In this document: positions 17,940-27,273 of the stretch, one piece after another
Layout: each line of letters opens with the position of its first letter
Numbering within the stretch: the stretch's first letter is position 1
From: CAZSBB01 sp964605235
GTDB taxonomy: Bacteria > Planctomycetota > Phycisphaerae > Phycisphaerales > Phycisphaeraceae
Assembly: GCA_964605235.1 (NCBI GenBank)
Contig: CAZSBB010000029.1
Location: forward strand, 25,131-89,130
DNA: 64,000 nt
Direction: 5' to 3'
Notes under the pieces: model-generated
What the model was told of the DNA's origin: nothing
Seen by the model: the letters and a program-made list of their open reading frames with translations, nothing else
Database searches by the model: none
Translations under genes and position numbers: made by a program

Positions 17940-19553
17940 ATGAATCAGCATTACATCATCTTCTTCGTCCTGGTCCCCATGGCGGCTGGCATTCTGTGCC
18001 TGTTCGCCTATCGCTGGCGACAGGTTCAGCGGGTCATCGGCCTGCTCGCGCTGGGGCTCGATCTGGCGCTGGGCGTCTGGGCGCTCTCCACCATCGCCGG
18101 CGGAACCAGCGTGCTCGTCTCCCAGATGGGCAACTGGCCAGCGCCCTTCGGCATCACCATTGCCGTCGACGCCCTCTCCGCCCTGATGCTCACCATGGCG
18201 GCGGTCGTCTGCCTGGGCGTCTACATCTACAGCATGGGCCAGTTCGACGACAACCACGAAGGCGCTTTCTTCCATCCGCTCTTCCATCTGCTGCTGTTTG
18301 GCGTCCAGTGGAGCTTCGTCACCGGCGACCTGTTCAACCTGTTCGTCGCTTTCGAAATCATGCTGATGGCCAGCTACGCCATCTTCTGCATCGGCACCTC
18401 CACCGCGCAAATCCGCCAGGCGTACAAGTACGTCCTGCTGAACCTGTTTGGCTCGACCCTCTTCGTCACCTGTGCCGGCCTGCTGTATGGCCAACTGGGC
18501 ACGCTCAACATGGCGGACCTGACGCGCCTGGCGCTGGCGGGGGAACTGACCCCCGGCAGCTATCCGGTCATCGTCATGCTGCTGCTGGTTTTCGGCGGGA
18601 AAACCGCGATCTTTCCGCTCTGGTACTGGCTCCCCGACACCTACCACACCCTCCCGGCGGCGTTGGGCGGGTTGTTTGCCGGCCTGCTCACCAAGGTCGG
18701 CGCGTATGTCATGCTGCGGGTCTTCGTGATGATGTTCGGCGCCGATCCGCACGCCGCCAACCTGCTGGCGCCGATCATCCTGCTCTCGGCGGGCGTCACC
18801 ATGTTCCTGGGCGTGCTGGGCGCCGTCAGCCGGCACAGCGTGCGCGGCATCCTGGCGATCCACATCATCAGCCAGGTCGGCTACATGCTCATGGGCATCG
18901 GCCTGGCGATCGCCGCCGGCGTGGTGCTGGAGAACCGCATCCTCGCCGCCGCCGGCGCCACCTTCTTCATCATGCACAACATGGTGGTCAAGTGCTGCCT
19001 CTTCCTGTGCGGCGGCCTGATGCAGGAACATGCCGGCAGCGATGATCTGGAAAAAATCGGCGGCCTGCTCCGCCGCGCCCCCTGGCTGGCGACGCTGTTC
19101 CTCATTGCCGCCCTGTCGCTGGCGGGCTTGCCCCCGCTGTCGGGCTTCTTCGGCAAATGGGCGTTGGTCGTGGGCGGCGTGCGCAGCGGGCATTACGTGG
19201 TGACCGCCTTCGCCATCATGACCAGCATTCTCACCCTGCTGTCGATGCTCAAGATCTGGAGCTACGGCTTCTGGTCGCCGGCGCAGGGCGTGCATGTGCA
19301 GCGCCCCTTCCGCAAAGCCCGGGTCGCCGGCGGCATGATGGGTATCGGCCTGCTGGTGGTCGCGGCGCTGAGCATGGGCCTGGGCGCCGAAAGCTATTTC
19401 AAGCTGTGCCTGAAAGCCGGGCAGACGCTGGTGCAGCGGACGGATTACGTGACTGCCGTGCTGGGCGCGCGGGGTCTGCGCGGCGCGCCGACCGAAACTG
19501 CAGAAATCCCGGCTGAGCAGCGCCTGGCGCAAGCCGCCCAAGTGGAGCACTGA
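17940..19553 (+). CDS. mrpD: Mrp antiporter subunit D
   Basis: 537 aa, a NuoM/NuoN-like proton-pumping subunit with about 14 membrane segments. Key blocks: LFNLFVAFEIMLMASYA (conserved Glu), VFGGKTAIFPLWYWLPDTYH (conserved Lys), ALGGLFAGLLTKVGAYVMLR (Lys) and MHNMVVKCCLFL (Lys). The C-terminal ~60 residues are soluble. GCAGGA lies 12 nt before the ATG. MrpD and MrpA are the two large subunits of the antiporter. Confidence 0.93.
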   Translation: MNQHYIIFFVLVPMAAGILCLFAYRWRQVQRVIGLLALGLDLALGVWALSTIAGGTSVLVSQMGNWPAPFGITIAVDALSALMLTMAAVVCLGVYIYSMGQFDDNHEGAFFHPLFHLLLFGVQWSFVTGDLFNLFVAFEIMLMASYAIFCIGTSTAQIRQAYKYVLLNLFGSTLFVTCAGLLYGQLGTLNMADLTRLALAGELTPGSYPVIVMLLLVFGGKTAIFPLWYWLPDTYHTLPAALGGLFAGLLTKVGAYVMLRVFVMMFGADPHAANLLAPIILLSAGVTMFLGVLGAVSRHSVRGILAIHIISQVGYMLMGIGLAIAAGVVLENRILAAAGATFFIMHNMVVKCCLFLCGGLMQEHAGSDDLEKIGGLLRRAPWLATLFLIAALSLAGLPPLSGFFGKWALVVGGVRSGHYVVTAFAIMTSILTLLSMLKIWSYGFWSPAQGVHVQRPFRKARVAGGMMGIGLLVVAALSMGLGAESYFKLCLKAGQTLVQRTDYVTAVLGARGLRGAPTETAEIPAEQRLAQAAQVEH

Positions 19554-19555
19554 GC

Positions 19556-20035
19556 ATGTACGTCTACCTGATGATCAATCTGCTGCTGGCGGTGTTGTGG
19601 ATGCTGATGTGGGGGCTGTTCGACATCTGGTCCCTGCTGGCGGGTTTCCTGATTGGCTACCTGTTGCTGGGGCTGATGAGTCGCACGCTGCCGCAGGGCC
19701 ATCGGTACGGCACCAAGGTGTGGAAGCTGCTGAGTTTTTCGGTGTATTTCATTCGCATCCTGATCAAAGCCAACTGGCAGGTCGCCCGGGAAATCATCAC
19801 CCCCGGTTTCAGCATGACGCCGCGGTTTGTGCGTTATGACGTGAGCAACCTGACGCCGATCCAGATCACCTCGCTGGCGAACGCCATCACCTTGACGCCG
19901 GGCACGCTGAGCGTGGACATTCTCGACGATGATCGTTTCCTGCTGATTCACTGCATGTACGCCCAGGACCGTCAGGCCGCCATCCAGGAGTTGGATGAGC
20001 TGCGCGATCGGCTGCTGGAGGAGGTCTTCCATTGA
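19556..20035 (+). CDS. mrpE: Mrp antiporter subunit E
   Basis: 159 aa, MnhE family. An N-terminal hydrophobic half (LMINLLLAVLWMLMWGLFDI, then LLAGFLIGYLLLGLM) is followed by the amphipathic part with VYFIRILIKANWQVAREII and the conserved LANAITLTPGTLSVDI and LLIHCMY blocks. It starts 2 nt after the mrpD stop and its own stop overlaps the mrpF start. Confidence 0.92.
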   Translation: MYVYLMINLLLAVLWMLMWGLFDIWSLLAGFLIGYLLLGLMSRTLPQGHRYGTKVWKLLSFSVYFIRILIKANWQVAREIITPGFSMTPRFVRYDVSNLTPIQITSLANAITLTPGTLSVDILDDDRFLLIHCMYAQDRQAAIQELDELRDRLLEEVFH

Positions 20036-20427
20036 ATACGTTGCTGGCGCAAATCACGGAACTCAACGCCGCCGGGCGCTGGTCGGGCACGCTGCTGATG
20101 CTGACGCTGGACGTCTGCATCGTGCTGGTCATTCTCGCCATGCTGATGTGTCTGCTGCGGGTGATCCGCGGGCCGCATCTGGCGGATCGGGCGCTGGCGG
20201 CCGACACGCTGGCGGTGGAACTGATCGGGTTTGTCATCCTGCTGATGATCCGCCTGCGCACCAGCATGTTCATCGACAGCATTCTGGTGCTGAGCCTGCT
20301 GGGTTTCGCCGGCACGGTGGCGATGGCGCAGTACATCCTCCGCCGGCATGAGCAAGGCGCCGCGCCCGCGACGCGCGGCGACGCCGACGTAGCCGCGGAC
20401 ACGGCCTCGGCCGGGGAAGGGAGCTAA
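20032..20427 (+). CDS. mrpF: Mrp antiporter subunit F
   Basis: 131 aa from a TTG overlapping the mrpE stop (TTGA). The conserved core VIRGPHLADRALAADTLAVE is the MnhF signature, and it is surrounded by three membrane spans. Typical MnhF proteins are about 90-100 aa; the extra residues are an N-terminal 20-residue stretch and an Ala-rich tail (EQGAAPATRGDADVAADT). The true start may be further in, but no better ribosome site is visible. Confidence 0.88.
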   Translation: MNTLLAQITELNAAGRWSGTLLMLTLDVCIVLVILAMLMCLLRVIRGPHLADRALAADTLAVELIGFVILLMIRLRTSMFIDSILVLSLLGFAGTVAMAQYILRRHEQGAAPATRGDADVAADTASAGEGS

Positions 20428-20430
20428 ACC

Positions 20431-20781
20431 ATGTGGAATATCGTGCTCGATCTGATCATCATCGCGTTCATCCTGTTCGGCACGTTCTTCATGTTCCTGG
20501 GCGCGCTGGGCCTGGTGCGTATGCCGGATGTCTACCACCGCATGCACGCCTCGACCAAAGGCGTGACGCTGGGCATCTCGGGGCTGCTGATTGCCGGGGC
20601 TTTGGCGCTCAGCACGCACCCCGACGCCAACCTGGTGAACACGATCACCAAGATGGTGCTGGTGATCGCCTTCCAGTTCATCGCCAACCCGGTGGGCGCG
20701 CACATGCTCGCCAAGGCCGCCAAGGTCGACCAGGCGCCGGTGTGGAGCGGTTCGCTGTCGGATGAGCATCATGAGGCGTGA
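20431..20781 (+). CDS. mrpG: Mrp antiporter subunit G
   Basis: 116 aa. The MnhG signature is clear: FLGALGLVRMPDVYHRMHAS followed by TKGVTLG, with three hydrophobic segments. It begins 3 nt after mrpF and closes the seven-gene operon, so the antiporter set is complete. The end is followed by AT-poor sequence and a small direct repeat. Confidence 0.92.
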   Translation: MWNIVLDLIIIAFILFGTFFMFLGALGLVRMPDVYHRMHASTKGVTLGISGLLIAGALALSTHPDANLVNTITKMVLVIAFQFIANPVGAHMLAKAAKVDQAPVWSGSLSDEHHEA

Positions 20782-20802
20782 GGCGGTCGGTGAGGCCGTT
20801 TT

Positions 20803-20832
20803 TTGCCACGGATGAACACGGATGAACACGGG
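20803..20832. repeat. Short direct repeat CACGGATGAA
   Basis: A run of two GGATGAACACGG-type units directly after mrpG. This motif is common between genes in many planctomycete and verrucomicrobial genomes (general recollection). The rest of 20833-21048 shows nothing I can name. Confidence 0.5.
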
Positions 20833-21048
20833 GGAGAGATATGACAGGGATGAAGAGCGGACAGCATTGGGGGATGGGATCATGCGCTGCGCGCTGCGCC
20901 ACGACGGACGCCCCGGGATGAGCTGCAGGCGAATGCCGGGGATCCTTCCAGCAAACGGGTCCAAACAGCGCTGACGCGCAAACATCAATCTTTTTGAGCA
21001 AACCGCCGCGCAGCCCCCGTCCCCCGGCAGTACGATTGCCTGTCCGTC

Positions 21049-22368
21049 ATGACGCGCGAAATCCGCCTGCTTTACGCGTTTCACTTCTTCAACAGCCTGG
21101 CGTTGACCGTGCTGGTCAATCCGCTGTTCGTGGACAAGCTGTTTCTGGTGCTGGGGCTGAACCTGGCGCAATTCGGCGTGGTCAAGGGCGTCAGCATGTG
21201 GTTGCCGCCCATGCTGAACCTGCTCATCAGTCCATGGCTGGTCCGGCTGAATCAGGAGCACATCGTCTGCGCCCTGGCGTGGCTGCTGCGCATTTTCGCG
21301 CCCGCCCTGATGCTGGTGCTGCCCTGGTGGACCCGCGACCAGGCGTGGCTGACCGTGGGCTTCACCATCATCCTGATCGTCAGCAGCTTCTTTCCCATCG
21401 TGGGCATCAACACCATCACCGCCCTGTGCAAAGCCCACATCCCGCGCACGGAACTGGGCCAGCGCATGGGCATGATCACCTTGCTGTGGAACCTGCCCTA
21501 CTACCTGGCGGCGATCCCCTGCGCCTGGTGGCTGGATCGGCAGGTGGGCACGGTCGAGCAGTTCCTGCAGGCGATGATTCTGCTGTCGGTGCTCACCGGC
21601 GTGCTGCAGTTGCCCGCTTCGGTGTTGATCTGGCGCATCGGGCGCTGTCCGAGTTCCCAGCAGGCGCGCGTGGCGAATCTGCGCACCATTGTGGAACCCT
21701 TCCGCGATCGGGCTTTTCGCAATCTCCTGCGTTTTGTGCTGGTGATCACCGCGCTGGGCGCGACCGTACAGGCGTTTATCGTGCCGTTTGCGGTCGGCGG
21801 GCTCAGGATGTCGCTGACCACCATCTCCACCCTGGAGGCGATCATCTGCGGCGCGGGCGTGCTGCTGATTCCCTGGTGGGGTCGCATTGTCGATCGGCAC
21901 GGCGGCCGCAATGTCCTGCGGCTGTGCGTGCTGGGGGTGGGGCTGGCGTTATTGCCGTTAAGCACCGGGCAACACTGGGCGGTGCTCCTGTTTGCCGCGC
22001 TGGCGTGGCGCATCGGCACCGGAGTGTTCGGCTTCGGGCTGACCCTGGGCCAGCAGGTGCTCACCCTTGCGCTGGCGAAGGAGGAGCGCAGCTACGTATA
22101 CATGTCCGCCGCCAGTTTCCTCGCAGGCTGCGGCTGGTTGCTGGGCAGTCTGGGCGGGGGCATCCTGCTCGAATGGCTCCGCAGCCTGACTTTGCCCGAG
22201 CATCCTACCGCGCACTTTCAGATTTACTTCACCTTCTGCGGCCTGGGTTTCCTGATGGTCGGCCCCCTGCTGACCGCCCTGCGCGACGGCCGACGCCGCA
22301 TGGGCCCCGTGCTGCTGATGCTCGAGATGTACCGAACCCTGCGCTCCTGGACCACCCGCTCGCGGTGA
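21049..22368 (+). CDS. MFS transporter
   Basis: 439 aa with about 12 hydrophobic segments. MFS-like loops between spans are seen (GRIVDRHGGRNVLRL is the conserved D-R-x-G-R-R-type loop 8-9; ELGQRMGMITLLW in the first half). No substrate-specific feature is recognisable. It stands alone between the mrp operon and fliM. The start ATG at 21049 lacks a strong ribosome site. Confidence 0.8.
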   Translation: MTREIRLLYAFHFFNSLALTVLVNPLFVDKLFLVLGLNLAQFGVVKGVSMWLPPMLNLLISPWLVRLNQEHIVCALAWLLRIFAPALMLVLPWWTRDQAWLTVGFTIILIVSSFFPIVGINTITALCKAHIPRTELGQRMGMITLLWNLPYYLAAIPCAWWLDRQVGTVEQFLQAMILLSVLTGVLQLPASVLIWRIGRCPSSQQARVANLRTIVEPFRDRAFRNLLRFVLVITALGATVQAFIVPFAVGGLRMSLTTISTLEAIICGAGVLLIPWWGRIVDRHGGRNVLRLCVLGVGLALLPLSTGQHWAVLLFAALAWRIGTGVFGFGLTLGQQVLTLALAKEERSYVYMSAASFLAGCGWLLGSLGGGILLEWLRSLTLPEHPTAHFQIYFTFCGLGFLMVGPLLTALRDGRRRMGPVLLMLEMYRTLRSWTTRSR

Positions 22369-22474
22369 GGGCAGCGGACTGAACCCCCTTCGCGCAACCT
22401 TTCAAGCTGCGCGCGGGGATCGGCCGATAATCCGCATACGTCGCATTCCATCCTCAGGCGCAGCCGATTGCATC

Positions 22475-23503
22475 ATGGCGGAAATCCTCGACCAGTCTGA
22501 AGTCGACGCCCTGCTGGCGGCCGTGGACAGCGGCGAGCTGGGTTCCCAGGAATCCGAGCAGCCGCGGCTGATCCTCACCTCCCCGGCGCGGGGACGCCAG
22601 CTCCACGATGTGGAGATTCGGCCCTACGACTTCAAACGCCCCGAACGCGTCAGCAAAGACCAGATGCGGGCGCTGGAAAACCTGCACGAAGGCTTTGCCC
22701 GCAACTTCGGCGCCGGGCTCTCGGGCTTCCTGCGCACCATCGTGGAAGTGAACGTCGCCAACATCGAGCAGATGACCTTCAGCGAGTTCACCCACGCGCT
22801 GCCCAATCCCACCTGCTTCAACCTGCTCAACGTCGATCCGCTGGAAGGCAACATCTGCCTGGAAATCAGCCCGCTGATCATCTATCCGATCATCGACCGT
22901 CTGCTGGGCGGGTCCAACGCGGACCTGTTCATTCCCCAGCGGCCGATGACCGCCATCGAGCTGCGGCTGGTCAAGAAAATCCTCGACCGCGGCACCACCG
23001 CGCTGGCGGAAGCCTGGGCGAGCATCACCCCGCTGACCGTCGAGCTGGCGGAAACGGAAAGCAACCCGCAACTGGTGCAGATCGTCCCGCCCAACGAGGT
23101 CGTGGTGGTGGTCGGATTCGAGCTGAAGATGGGCGGCCGGGCCGGCACCATGAGCCTGTGCATTCCCTACAACGTCATCGAGCCGGTGATGGAGAAGCTC
23201 GCCAACCAGACCTGGGCGGCCTACAAACGCAATCGGCGCGATGAACGTCTGCGCACGCAACTGGCGCATCGGCTGGACCGCGCCCCACTGGTGGTTTCCA
23301 CCGAGCTGGCGCGCACCACCATCAAGCTCAGCGATCTGCTGAACCTGGAAGTGGGCGATCTGATCACCACCGACAAGCCTGCGGCCGCCCCGCTGGTGCT
23401 CAAGATCGAGGGCAAGCGCAAATACATGGGCAACATCGGCCAGTACCGCGGCAACCGCGCGTTCAAGGTGGTGCGCCCGCTCAATCACAAAGACCGGGTG
23501 TGA
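22475..23503 (+). CDS. fliM: Flagellar motor switch protein FliM
   Basis: 342 aa, full length. The N-terminal CheY-binding peptide is conserved (LDQSEVDALLAAV). The middle CheC-like domain begins at DFKRPERVSKDQMRALENLH and contains LLGG; the C-terminal SpoA/FliN-like domain includes LLNLEVGDLITTDK and the ending RAFKVVRPLN. FliM forms the cytoplasmic C-ring and couples chemotaxis signals to rotation. It has no other flagellar gene beside it here, which is common for planctomycetes but unusual against proteobacterial operons. Confidence 0.93.
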   Translation: MAEILDQSEVDALLAAVDSGELGSQESEQPRLILTSPARGRQLHDVEIRPYDFKRPERVSKDQMRALENLHEGFARNFGAGLSGFLRTIVEVNVANIEQMTFSEFTHALPNPTCFNLLNVDPLEGNICLEISPLIIYPIIDRLLGGSNADLFIPQRPMTAIELRLVKKILDRGTTALAEAWASITPLTVELAETESNPQLVQIVPPNEVVVVVGFELKMGGRAGTMSLCIPYNVIEPVMEKLANQTWAAYKRNRRDERLRTQLAHRLDRAPLVVSTELARTTIKLSDLLNLEVGDLITTDKPAAAPLVLKIEGKRKYMGNIGQYRGNRAFKVVRPLNHKDRV

Positions 23504-23584
23504 CCTGACCCATTGACCTGAGCTTGCGTGTCGAACCCTGGCGTCTGCCGGAGGACGCTGTTTTTTTCGAGCAGGGAGTCACTC

Positions 23585-23959
23585 ATGTCCCCCCGCCTGC
23601 ATGGCGTGCAACCTGTCCTCGCCAGCCGCGACGTGGCCGCGTCGGTGCGGTACTACGTGGACCGGCTGGGATTCAGGCTGGTGTTTCAGGATGATCCCGC
23701 CCACCCGCGCTACGCCGGCGTGCAGCGCGATGGCGTGGAACTGCATCTGCAATGGCATGACGCTGCCGAGTGGAAGCCCGGCGCGGATCGTCCCAACTAC
23801 CGCTTCGTGGTGGATGATGTCGACGCCCTGCATGCCGAGCTCACCGCCCGCGGCATCACCGAGCGCATCACCCCGGTGTCCAACACGCCCTGGGGCACCC
23901 GCGAGTTCCATGTGCAGGACCCCGACCGCAACGGCCTGCAGTTCTACCGCGGGTTGTGA
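23585..23959 (+). CDS. VOC-family (glyoxalase/bleomycin resistance fold) protein
   Basis: 124 aa with two beta-alpha-beta-beta-beta modules. The first has VLASRDVAASVRYYVDRLGF and the second HVQDPDRNGLQFYRG (with the metal-type Glu replaced by Gln/Asn context), the pattern of bleomycin-resistance-like or lactoylglutathione lyase-like small VOC proteins. Substrate cannot be told. I start at the ATG at 23585, preceded by CAGGGAG; the longer frame from 23528 has no such site. Confidence 0.8.
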   Translation: MSPRLHGVQPVLASRDVAASVRYYVDRLGFRLVFQDDPAHPRYAGVQRDGVELHLQWHDAAEWKPGADRPNYRFVVDDVDALHAELTARGITERITPVSNTPWGTREFHVQDPDRNGLQFYRGL

Positions 23960-24032
23960 TCGGTCAGCACGTTGCACTTGCTTACGTGCAACGTTTGGCG
24001 ACCCGCGCCCCATCCATTACAGTGCTGCCCGC

Positions 24033-24902
24033 ATGGCTAAAAGCACCGCTAAATCACGTGCCGCGCGGAAGCGCGCCAAGGATAAACCCACCCTCGCCCA
24101 GCGGGCGGATCGGCATCTGCTGTATCAGCAGTCAGTGCAGGAGCCGGAGGTCGAAGCCCGCTTCTTCGCCCGGACCTACCGCCAGCATTTCGGCAGTGAA
24201 GCCAGGTTCCTGCGCGAAGATTTCTGCGGCACCTTTGCCGTGTGCTGCGAATGGGTCAAGCGCGGCAAGGACCGCACCGCCCTGGGTGTGGACCTCGATC
24301 CCGATCCCCTGGCGTGGGGCATCGAGCACAATCTCGCCCAGTTGCCTGACGCAGCGCAGCGGCGCGTGGAACTGCTGCAGGACGACGCCCGCAAGCAGGT
24401 CGCCCCCGGCGCCGATGTGCTGGCGGCGCAGAACTTTTCCTTCTGGATTTTCAAAACCCGCGCCGAGGTGCGCGAATACTTTGCCGCCACCCTGGGCAAC
24501 CTCGCCCGGCAAGGCATTCTCGTGCTGGACATGATGGGCGGCCCGGAATGTCTGGTGGAGAATCAGGTCGACCAGCGCCGGGTGCGCGGCTTCACCTATG
24601 AATGGGAGCAGGAACGCTTCGATCCCATCACCCACGACTGCCGGTTCCACATCCACTTTGCTTTCCGCGATGGCAGCCGGCTGGATCGCGCCTTCACCTA
24701 TGACTGGCGCATGTGGAGCATCCCGGAAGTGCGTGAACTGCTGCTCGAAGCCGGCTACGACCGCGTGGTGGTTTACTGGGAAGGCGCCGACGCCAAGGGC
24801 GAAGGCAACGGCGTCTACCGCCCGCGCCAGCACGCCGGCTCCGATCCCTGCTGGATTGCGTATATTGTCGGCGTCAAGGATGGTCCCAAACGCAAAGCTT
24901 GA
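24033..24902 (+). CDS. Class I SAM-dependent methyltransferase
   Basis: 289 aa. A Lys/Arg-rich N-terminus (AKSTAKSRAARKRAKDK) precedes the domain. FLREDFCGTFAVCCEW is the glycine-rich cofactor loop in altered form (D-F-C-G-T), and ALGVDLDPDPLAWG is the acidic loop that holds the ribose. ILVLDMMGGPECL follows. The family is known in many bacteria without an assigned substrate. It ends 53 nt before hisS, in the same direction. Confidence 0.8.
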   Translation: MAKSTAKSRAARKRAKDKPTLAQRADRHLLYQQSVQEPEVEARFFARTYRQHFGSEARFLREDFCGTFAVCCEWVKRGKDRTALGVDLDPDPLAWGIEHNLAQLPDAAQRRVELLQDDARKQVAPGADVLAAQNFSFWIFKTRAEVREYFAATLGNLARQGILVLDMMGGPECLVENQVDQRRVRGFTYEWEQERFDPITHDCRFHIHFAFRDGSRLDRAFTYDWRMWSIPEVRELLLEAGYDRVVVYWEGADAKGEGNGVYRPRQHAGSDPCWIAYIVGVKDGPKRKA

Positions 24903-24955
24903 TAGGCGGCTCCCCCGCTCCGCAAGCGGCACTCTGGTCAAGGCGGCATCTTCCC

Positions 24956-26248
24956 ATGAAATTCCAAGCTCCCCGCGGCACCCGCGATTTTTACCCGGCC
25001 GACGCCGCCTGGCGCAATCACCTGCTGGCGGCGTGGCGGCGGGTCTCCATCCGCAACGGTTTTGAGGAAGTCGATGGCCCGGTCTTTGAATCGCTGGACC
25101 TGTACAAGGTCAAAAGCGGCGAGGGCATCGTTTCCGAACTGTTCCATTTTGAAGACCGCGGGGGGCGCGGCCTGGCGATTCGGCCGGAGTTCACCCCCAC
25201 GCTGGCGCGCATGGTCGCCGAGAAAGCCAACAGCCTGCCGCGCCCCATCAAGTGGTTCTGCGTACCCAACCTCTGCCGCGCCGAACGCCCGCAGCGGGGT
25301 CGGCTGCGCGAGTTCTGGCAGTGGAACTGCGACATGCTCGGCATCGACAGCCTCGACGGCGACGCCGAGTGCATCTTCACCCTCGTCGACCTGCTGCGCG
25401 AGCTGGGCCTGCAGTCTCAGCATGTGAAGGTGAAAATCAGCCATCGCATTTCCGTCCGGCAAATCCTGCTGCGGCTGGGCGTCGCCGACGCGCAGCTCAA
25501 TGCCGCGTTCGATCTGCTCGACCGCCGGGAGAAGATGGAGCCCGAGCAATTCCGCGCGGAAGCGACCAAGCTGGGGTTGGACGAGGACCGGGTGGAGCGC
25601 TTCGAGCAGACCATTCGCCGCAAGTATCCCAGCGGCGACATCGAACACCTGGCGCGCTCCATCGGGCTCGACGACGACACCACCCATGACCTGCGCGAGC
25701 TGGATCGTCGGCTGCAAGCCTTCGGCCTGGGCGACTGGTGCGAGTATGACCTGGGCATCGTGCGCGGGTTGGCGTACTACACCGGCGCGGTGTTTGAAGT
25801 CCATGAAACCTCCGGCGCCATGCGGGCGCTGGCGGGCGGCGGACGCTACGACCAACTGGTGGAACTGTTCGGCGGCCCCGCGATGCCGGGTGTGGGCTTC
25901 GGCATGGGCGATGTGGTGCTGACCGACGTGCTGACGGACAAGGGCCTGCTGCCCGACGATGTGCTGCCCGCCCCGGATGTGTTCGTCATCGCCGCCACCG
26001 ACGCCGGCTCAGCACACCTGTTCCCCACCATTGCCCAGCTCCGCGCGGCTGGGCTGCATGCGCGCTTCAGCTACAAGACCACCCGCAACGTGGGCAAGCT
26101 GCTCAAGGATGCCGCTGGCTGCCGCGCCAAATTGGCGTTGATTCTGGACGATGCGGCAGCGCAGGGCGAAGCCCAGGTCAAAGACCTGACCAGCGGCACG
26201 CAGCGTGTGGTTAAGCTCGCGAATCTGCCTGCCGAACTCATGTCGTAG
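24956..26248 (+). CDS. hisS: Histidyl-tRNA synthetase
   Basis: 430 aa, the usual HisRS length. Class II motifs: motif 1 around LLAAWRRVSIRNGFEEVDGP, motif 2 in RAERPQRGRLREFWQWN, the His-specific GLAYYTGAVFEV and motif 3 region GGRYDQL...GVGFGMG. The C-terminal anticodon-binding domain includes DVFVIAATDAG and the TTRNVGKLLKDA helix. It attaches histidine to tRNA-His in the cytoplasm. Start at 24956, where family homology begins (KFQAPRGTRDFYP). A dispersed inverted repeat begins 16 nt after the stop. Confidence 0.93.
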   Translation: MKFQAPRGTRDFYPADAAWRNHLLAAWRRVSIRNGFEEVDGPVFESLDLYKVKSGEGIVSELFHFEDRGGRGLAIRPEFTPTLARMVAEKANSLPRPIKWFCVPNLCRAERPQRGRLREFWQWNCDMLGIDSLDGDAECIFTLVDLLRELGLQSQHVKVKISHRISVRQILLRLGVADAQLNAAFDLLDRREKMEPEQFRAEATKLGLDEDRVERFEQTIRRKYPSGDIEHLARSIGLDDDTTHDLRELDRRLQAFGLGDWCEYDLGIVRGLAYYTGAVFEVHETSGAMRALAGGGRYDQLVELFGGPAMPGVGFGMGDVVLTDVLTDKGLLPDDVLPAPDVFVIAATDAGSAHLFPTIAQLRAAGLHARFSYKTTRNVGKLLKDAAGCRAKLALILDDAAAQGEAQVKDLTSGTQRVVKLANLPAELMS

Positions 26249-26263
26249 GAAATTCTCGCAAAA

Positions 26264-26374
26264 CACCACAGAGGCACAGAGGACACCGAGAGCAAGCGTG
26301 CGGTGCTGGCTTGGCCGCAGGATGTTCCCGCATTCTCGGTGAGCATTTCTCGGTGATCTCTGTGTCTCTGTGGT
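26264..26374. repeat. Dispersed inverted repeat, copy D
   Basis: About 111 bp, from CACCACAGAGGCACAGAG to CTCTGTGTCTCTGTGGT, starting 16 nt after the hisS stop. A second, inner pair (CACCGAGA / TCTCGGTGA) is also complementary. Confidence 0.9.
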
Positions 26375-26429
26375 TGCTGTTCTGTTGAGATCGTTTCCAG
26401 CTCATCGACTGGCTGCACACAGACCAGCT

Positions 26430-27245
26430 TCACCCCTGCCGCCACGCGCTGGGGTTGCGGCCGGTGTGCAATTGCACCTGACGAATCAGGCTGTGCACGG
26501 TGCCAAACCCCGCCTGCGCGGCAATCGCCTTGAGCGGCAGACTGGTCTGACGCAGCAGCGCCACCGCACGCTGGGTTTTCTGCGCCCGCATCCACGCGGC
26601 CGGCGGCGTGCCGACGCGCTCGTGGAAACAGCGGGTCAGATGCTCGCGCGAACAGCCCGCCTCATCCGCCAATGTTTTGAGCGACCAGTTGCGCTGCGGC
26701 TGGGCGAGCATGCGCTCGATCGCCTGCTGCACCGGCGGGAGTTCCGCCATCTGCCGCTGCTGCGCCAGTTCCAGCAGGTCCAGCACATACAGATGCAGCG
26801 CCCGGGCAATGGCGCTGGCGCTCACCCGCGCGCTGGGCTGCGCCATGCCCTGCAGATGGATGATCCGCTCCGCCAGCGGATGGTCCAGCCCCAGATGCAG
26901 CACCGCGCCATAGCGCGAACGCAAGAGGTGCAGGTGCTCGATCAGACCCGCCCCCTGCAGATTCACCCAGCGACAACTGTACGGCTCGGTGCGCGGATGC
27001 GGGCTGCCGTAGGTCGTCGCCTCGCCGTAGCGAAACAGCAGCAAATCCCCGGGGCCGGCCCAGATCGGCGGCTGCGACTGAGCGGTGAACGCCACCTGCC
27101 CCGTCAAGGTCAACTGCAACACCACCTGCTCGGCGGGTTGCCGCGTCTGGTTGTCGAAGTGATACACCCGCCCGGCGGGATAACTCTGATGGCCAAAGCC
27201 TTCGATCCGCCACAGGGTCCGCGGTTGCAGCAGCGGCAGTTCCAT
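26430..27245 (-). CDS. AraC-family regulator with cupin-like sensor domain
   Basis: 271 aa. Residues ~1-140 look like the AraC_binding (cupin) sensor with the short motif RVYHFDNQTRQPAEQVVLQL and GPGDLLLFRYGEA. Residues ~175-270 are the two helix-turn-helix domain: LKTLADEAGCSREHLTRCFH, then LPLKAIAAQAGFGTVHSLIR and a final GRNPSAWRQG. It diverges from the GH4 gene, an arrangement used by melR-melA, so it is likely the local activator of GH4 expression with a sugar as ligand (inference). A pair of direct repeats overlaps its start. Confidence 0.88.
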   Translation of the reverse strand: MELPLLQPRTLWRIEGFGHQSYPAGRVYHFDNQTRQPAEQVVLQLTLTGQVAFTAQSQPPIWAGPGDLLLFRYGEATTYGSPHPRTEPYSCRWVNLQGAGLIEHLHLLRSRYGAVLHLGLDHPLAERIIHLQGMAQPSARVSASAIARALHLYVLDLLELAQQRQMAELPPVQQAIERMLAQPQRNWSLKTLADEAGCSREHLTRCFHERVGTPPAAWMRAQKTQRAVALLRQTSLPLKAIAAQAGFGTVHSLIRQVQLHTGRNPSAWRQG

Positions 27246-27273
27246 ATCACAAAATATACATTAGATATCACAA
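27244..27273. promoter_or_regulatory. Candidate AraC-type operator, two half-sites 21 bp apart
   Basis: ATATCACAA occurs at 27244-27252 and again at 27265-27273, a 21-bp spacing equal to two helical turns as for araI or melR sites. It overlaps the start of the AraC gene. A possible -10 (CATAAT, 27304-27309) with a poor -35 (CTGTCC, 27281-27286) lies on the GH4 side, as expected for an activator-dependent promoter. Confidence 0.6.

Noticed and set aside
17835..19550. Open frame of about 570 codons antisense to mrpD
   Set aside because: No family signature, and mrpD on the other strand is certain.
19972..21900. Open frame of about 640 codons antisense to mrpF, mrpG and the MFS gene
   Set aside because: Spans three real genes and has shadow-like composition.
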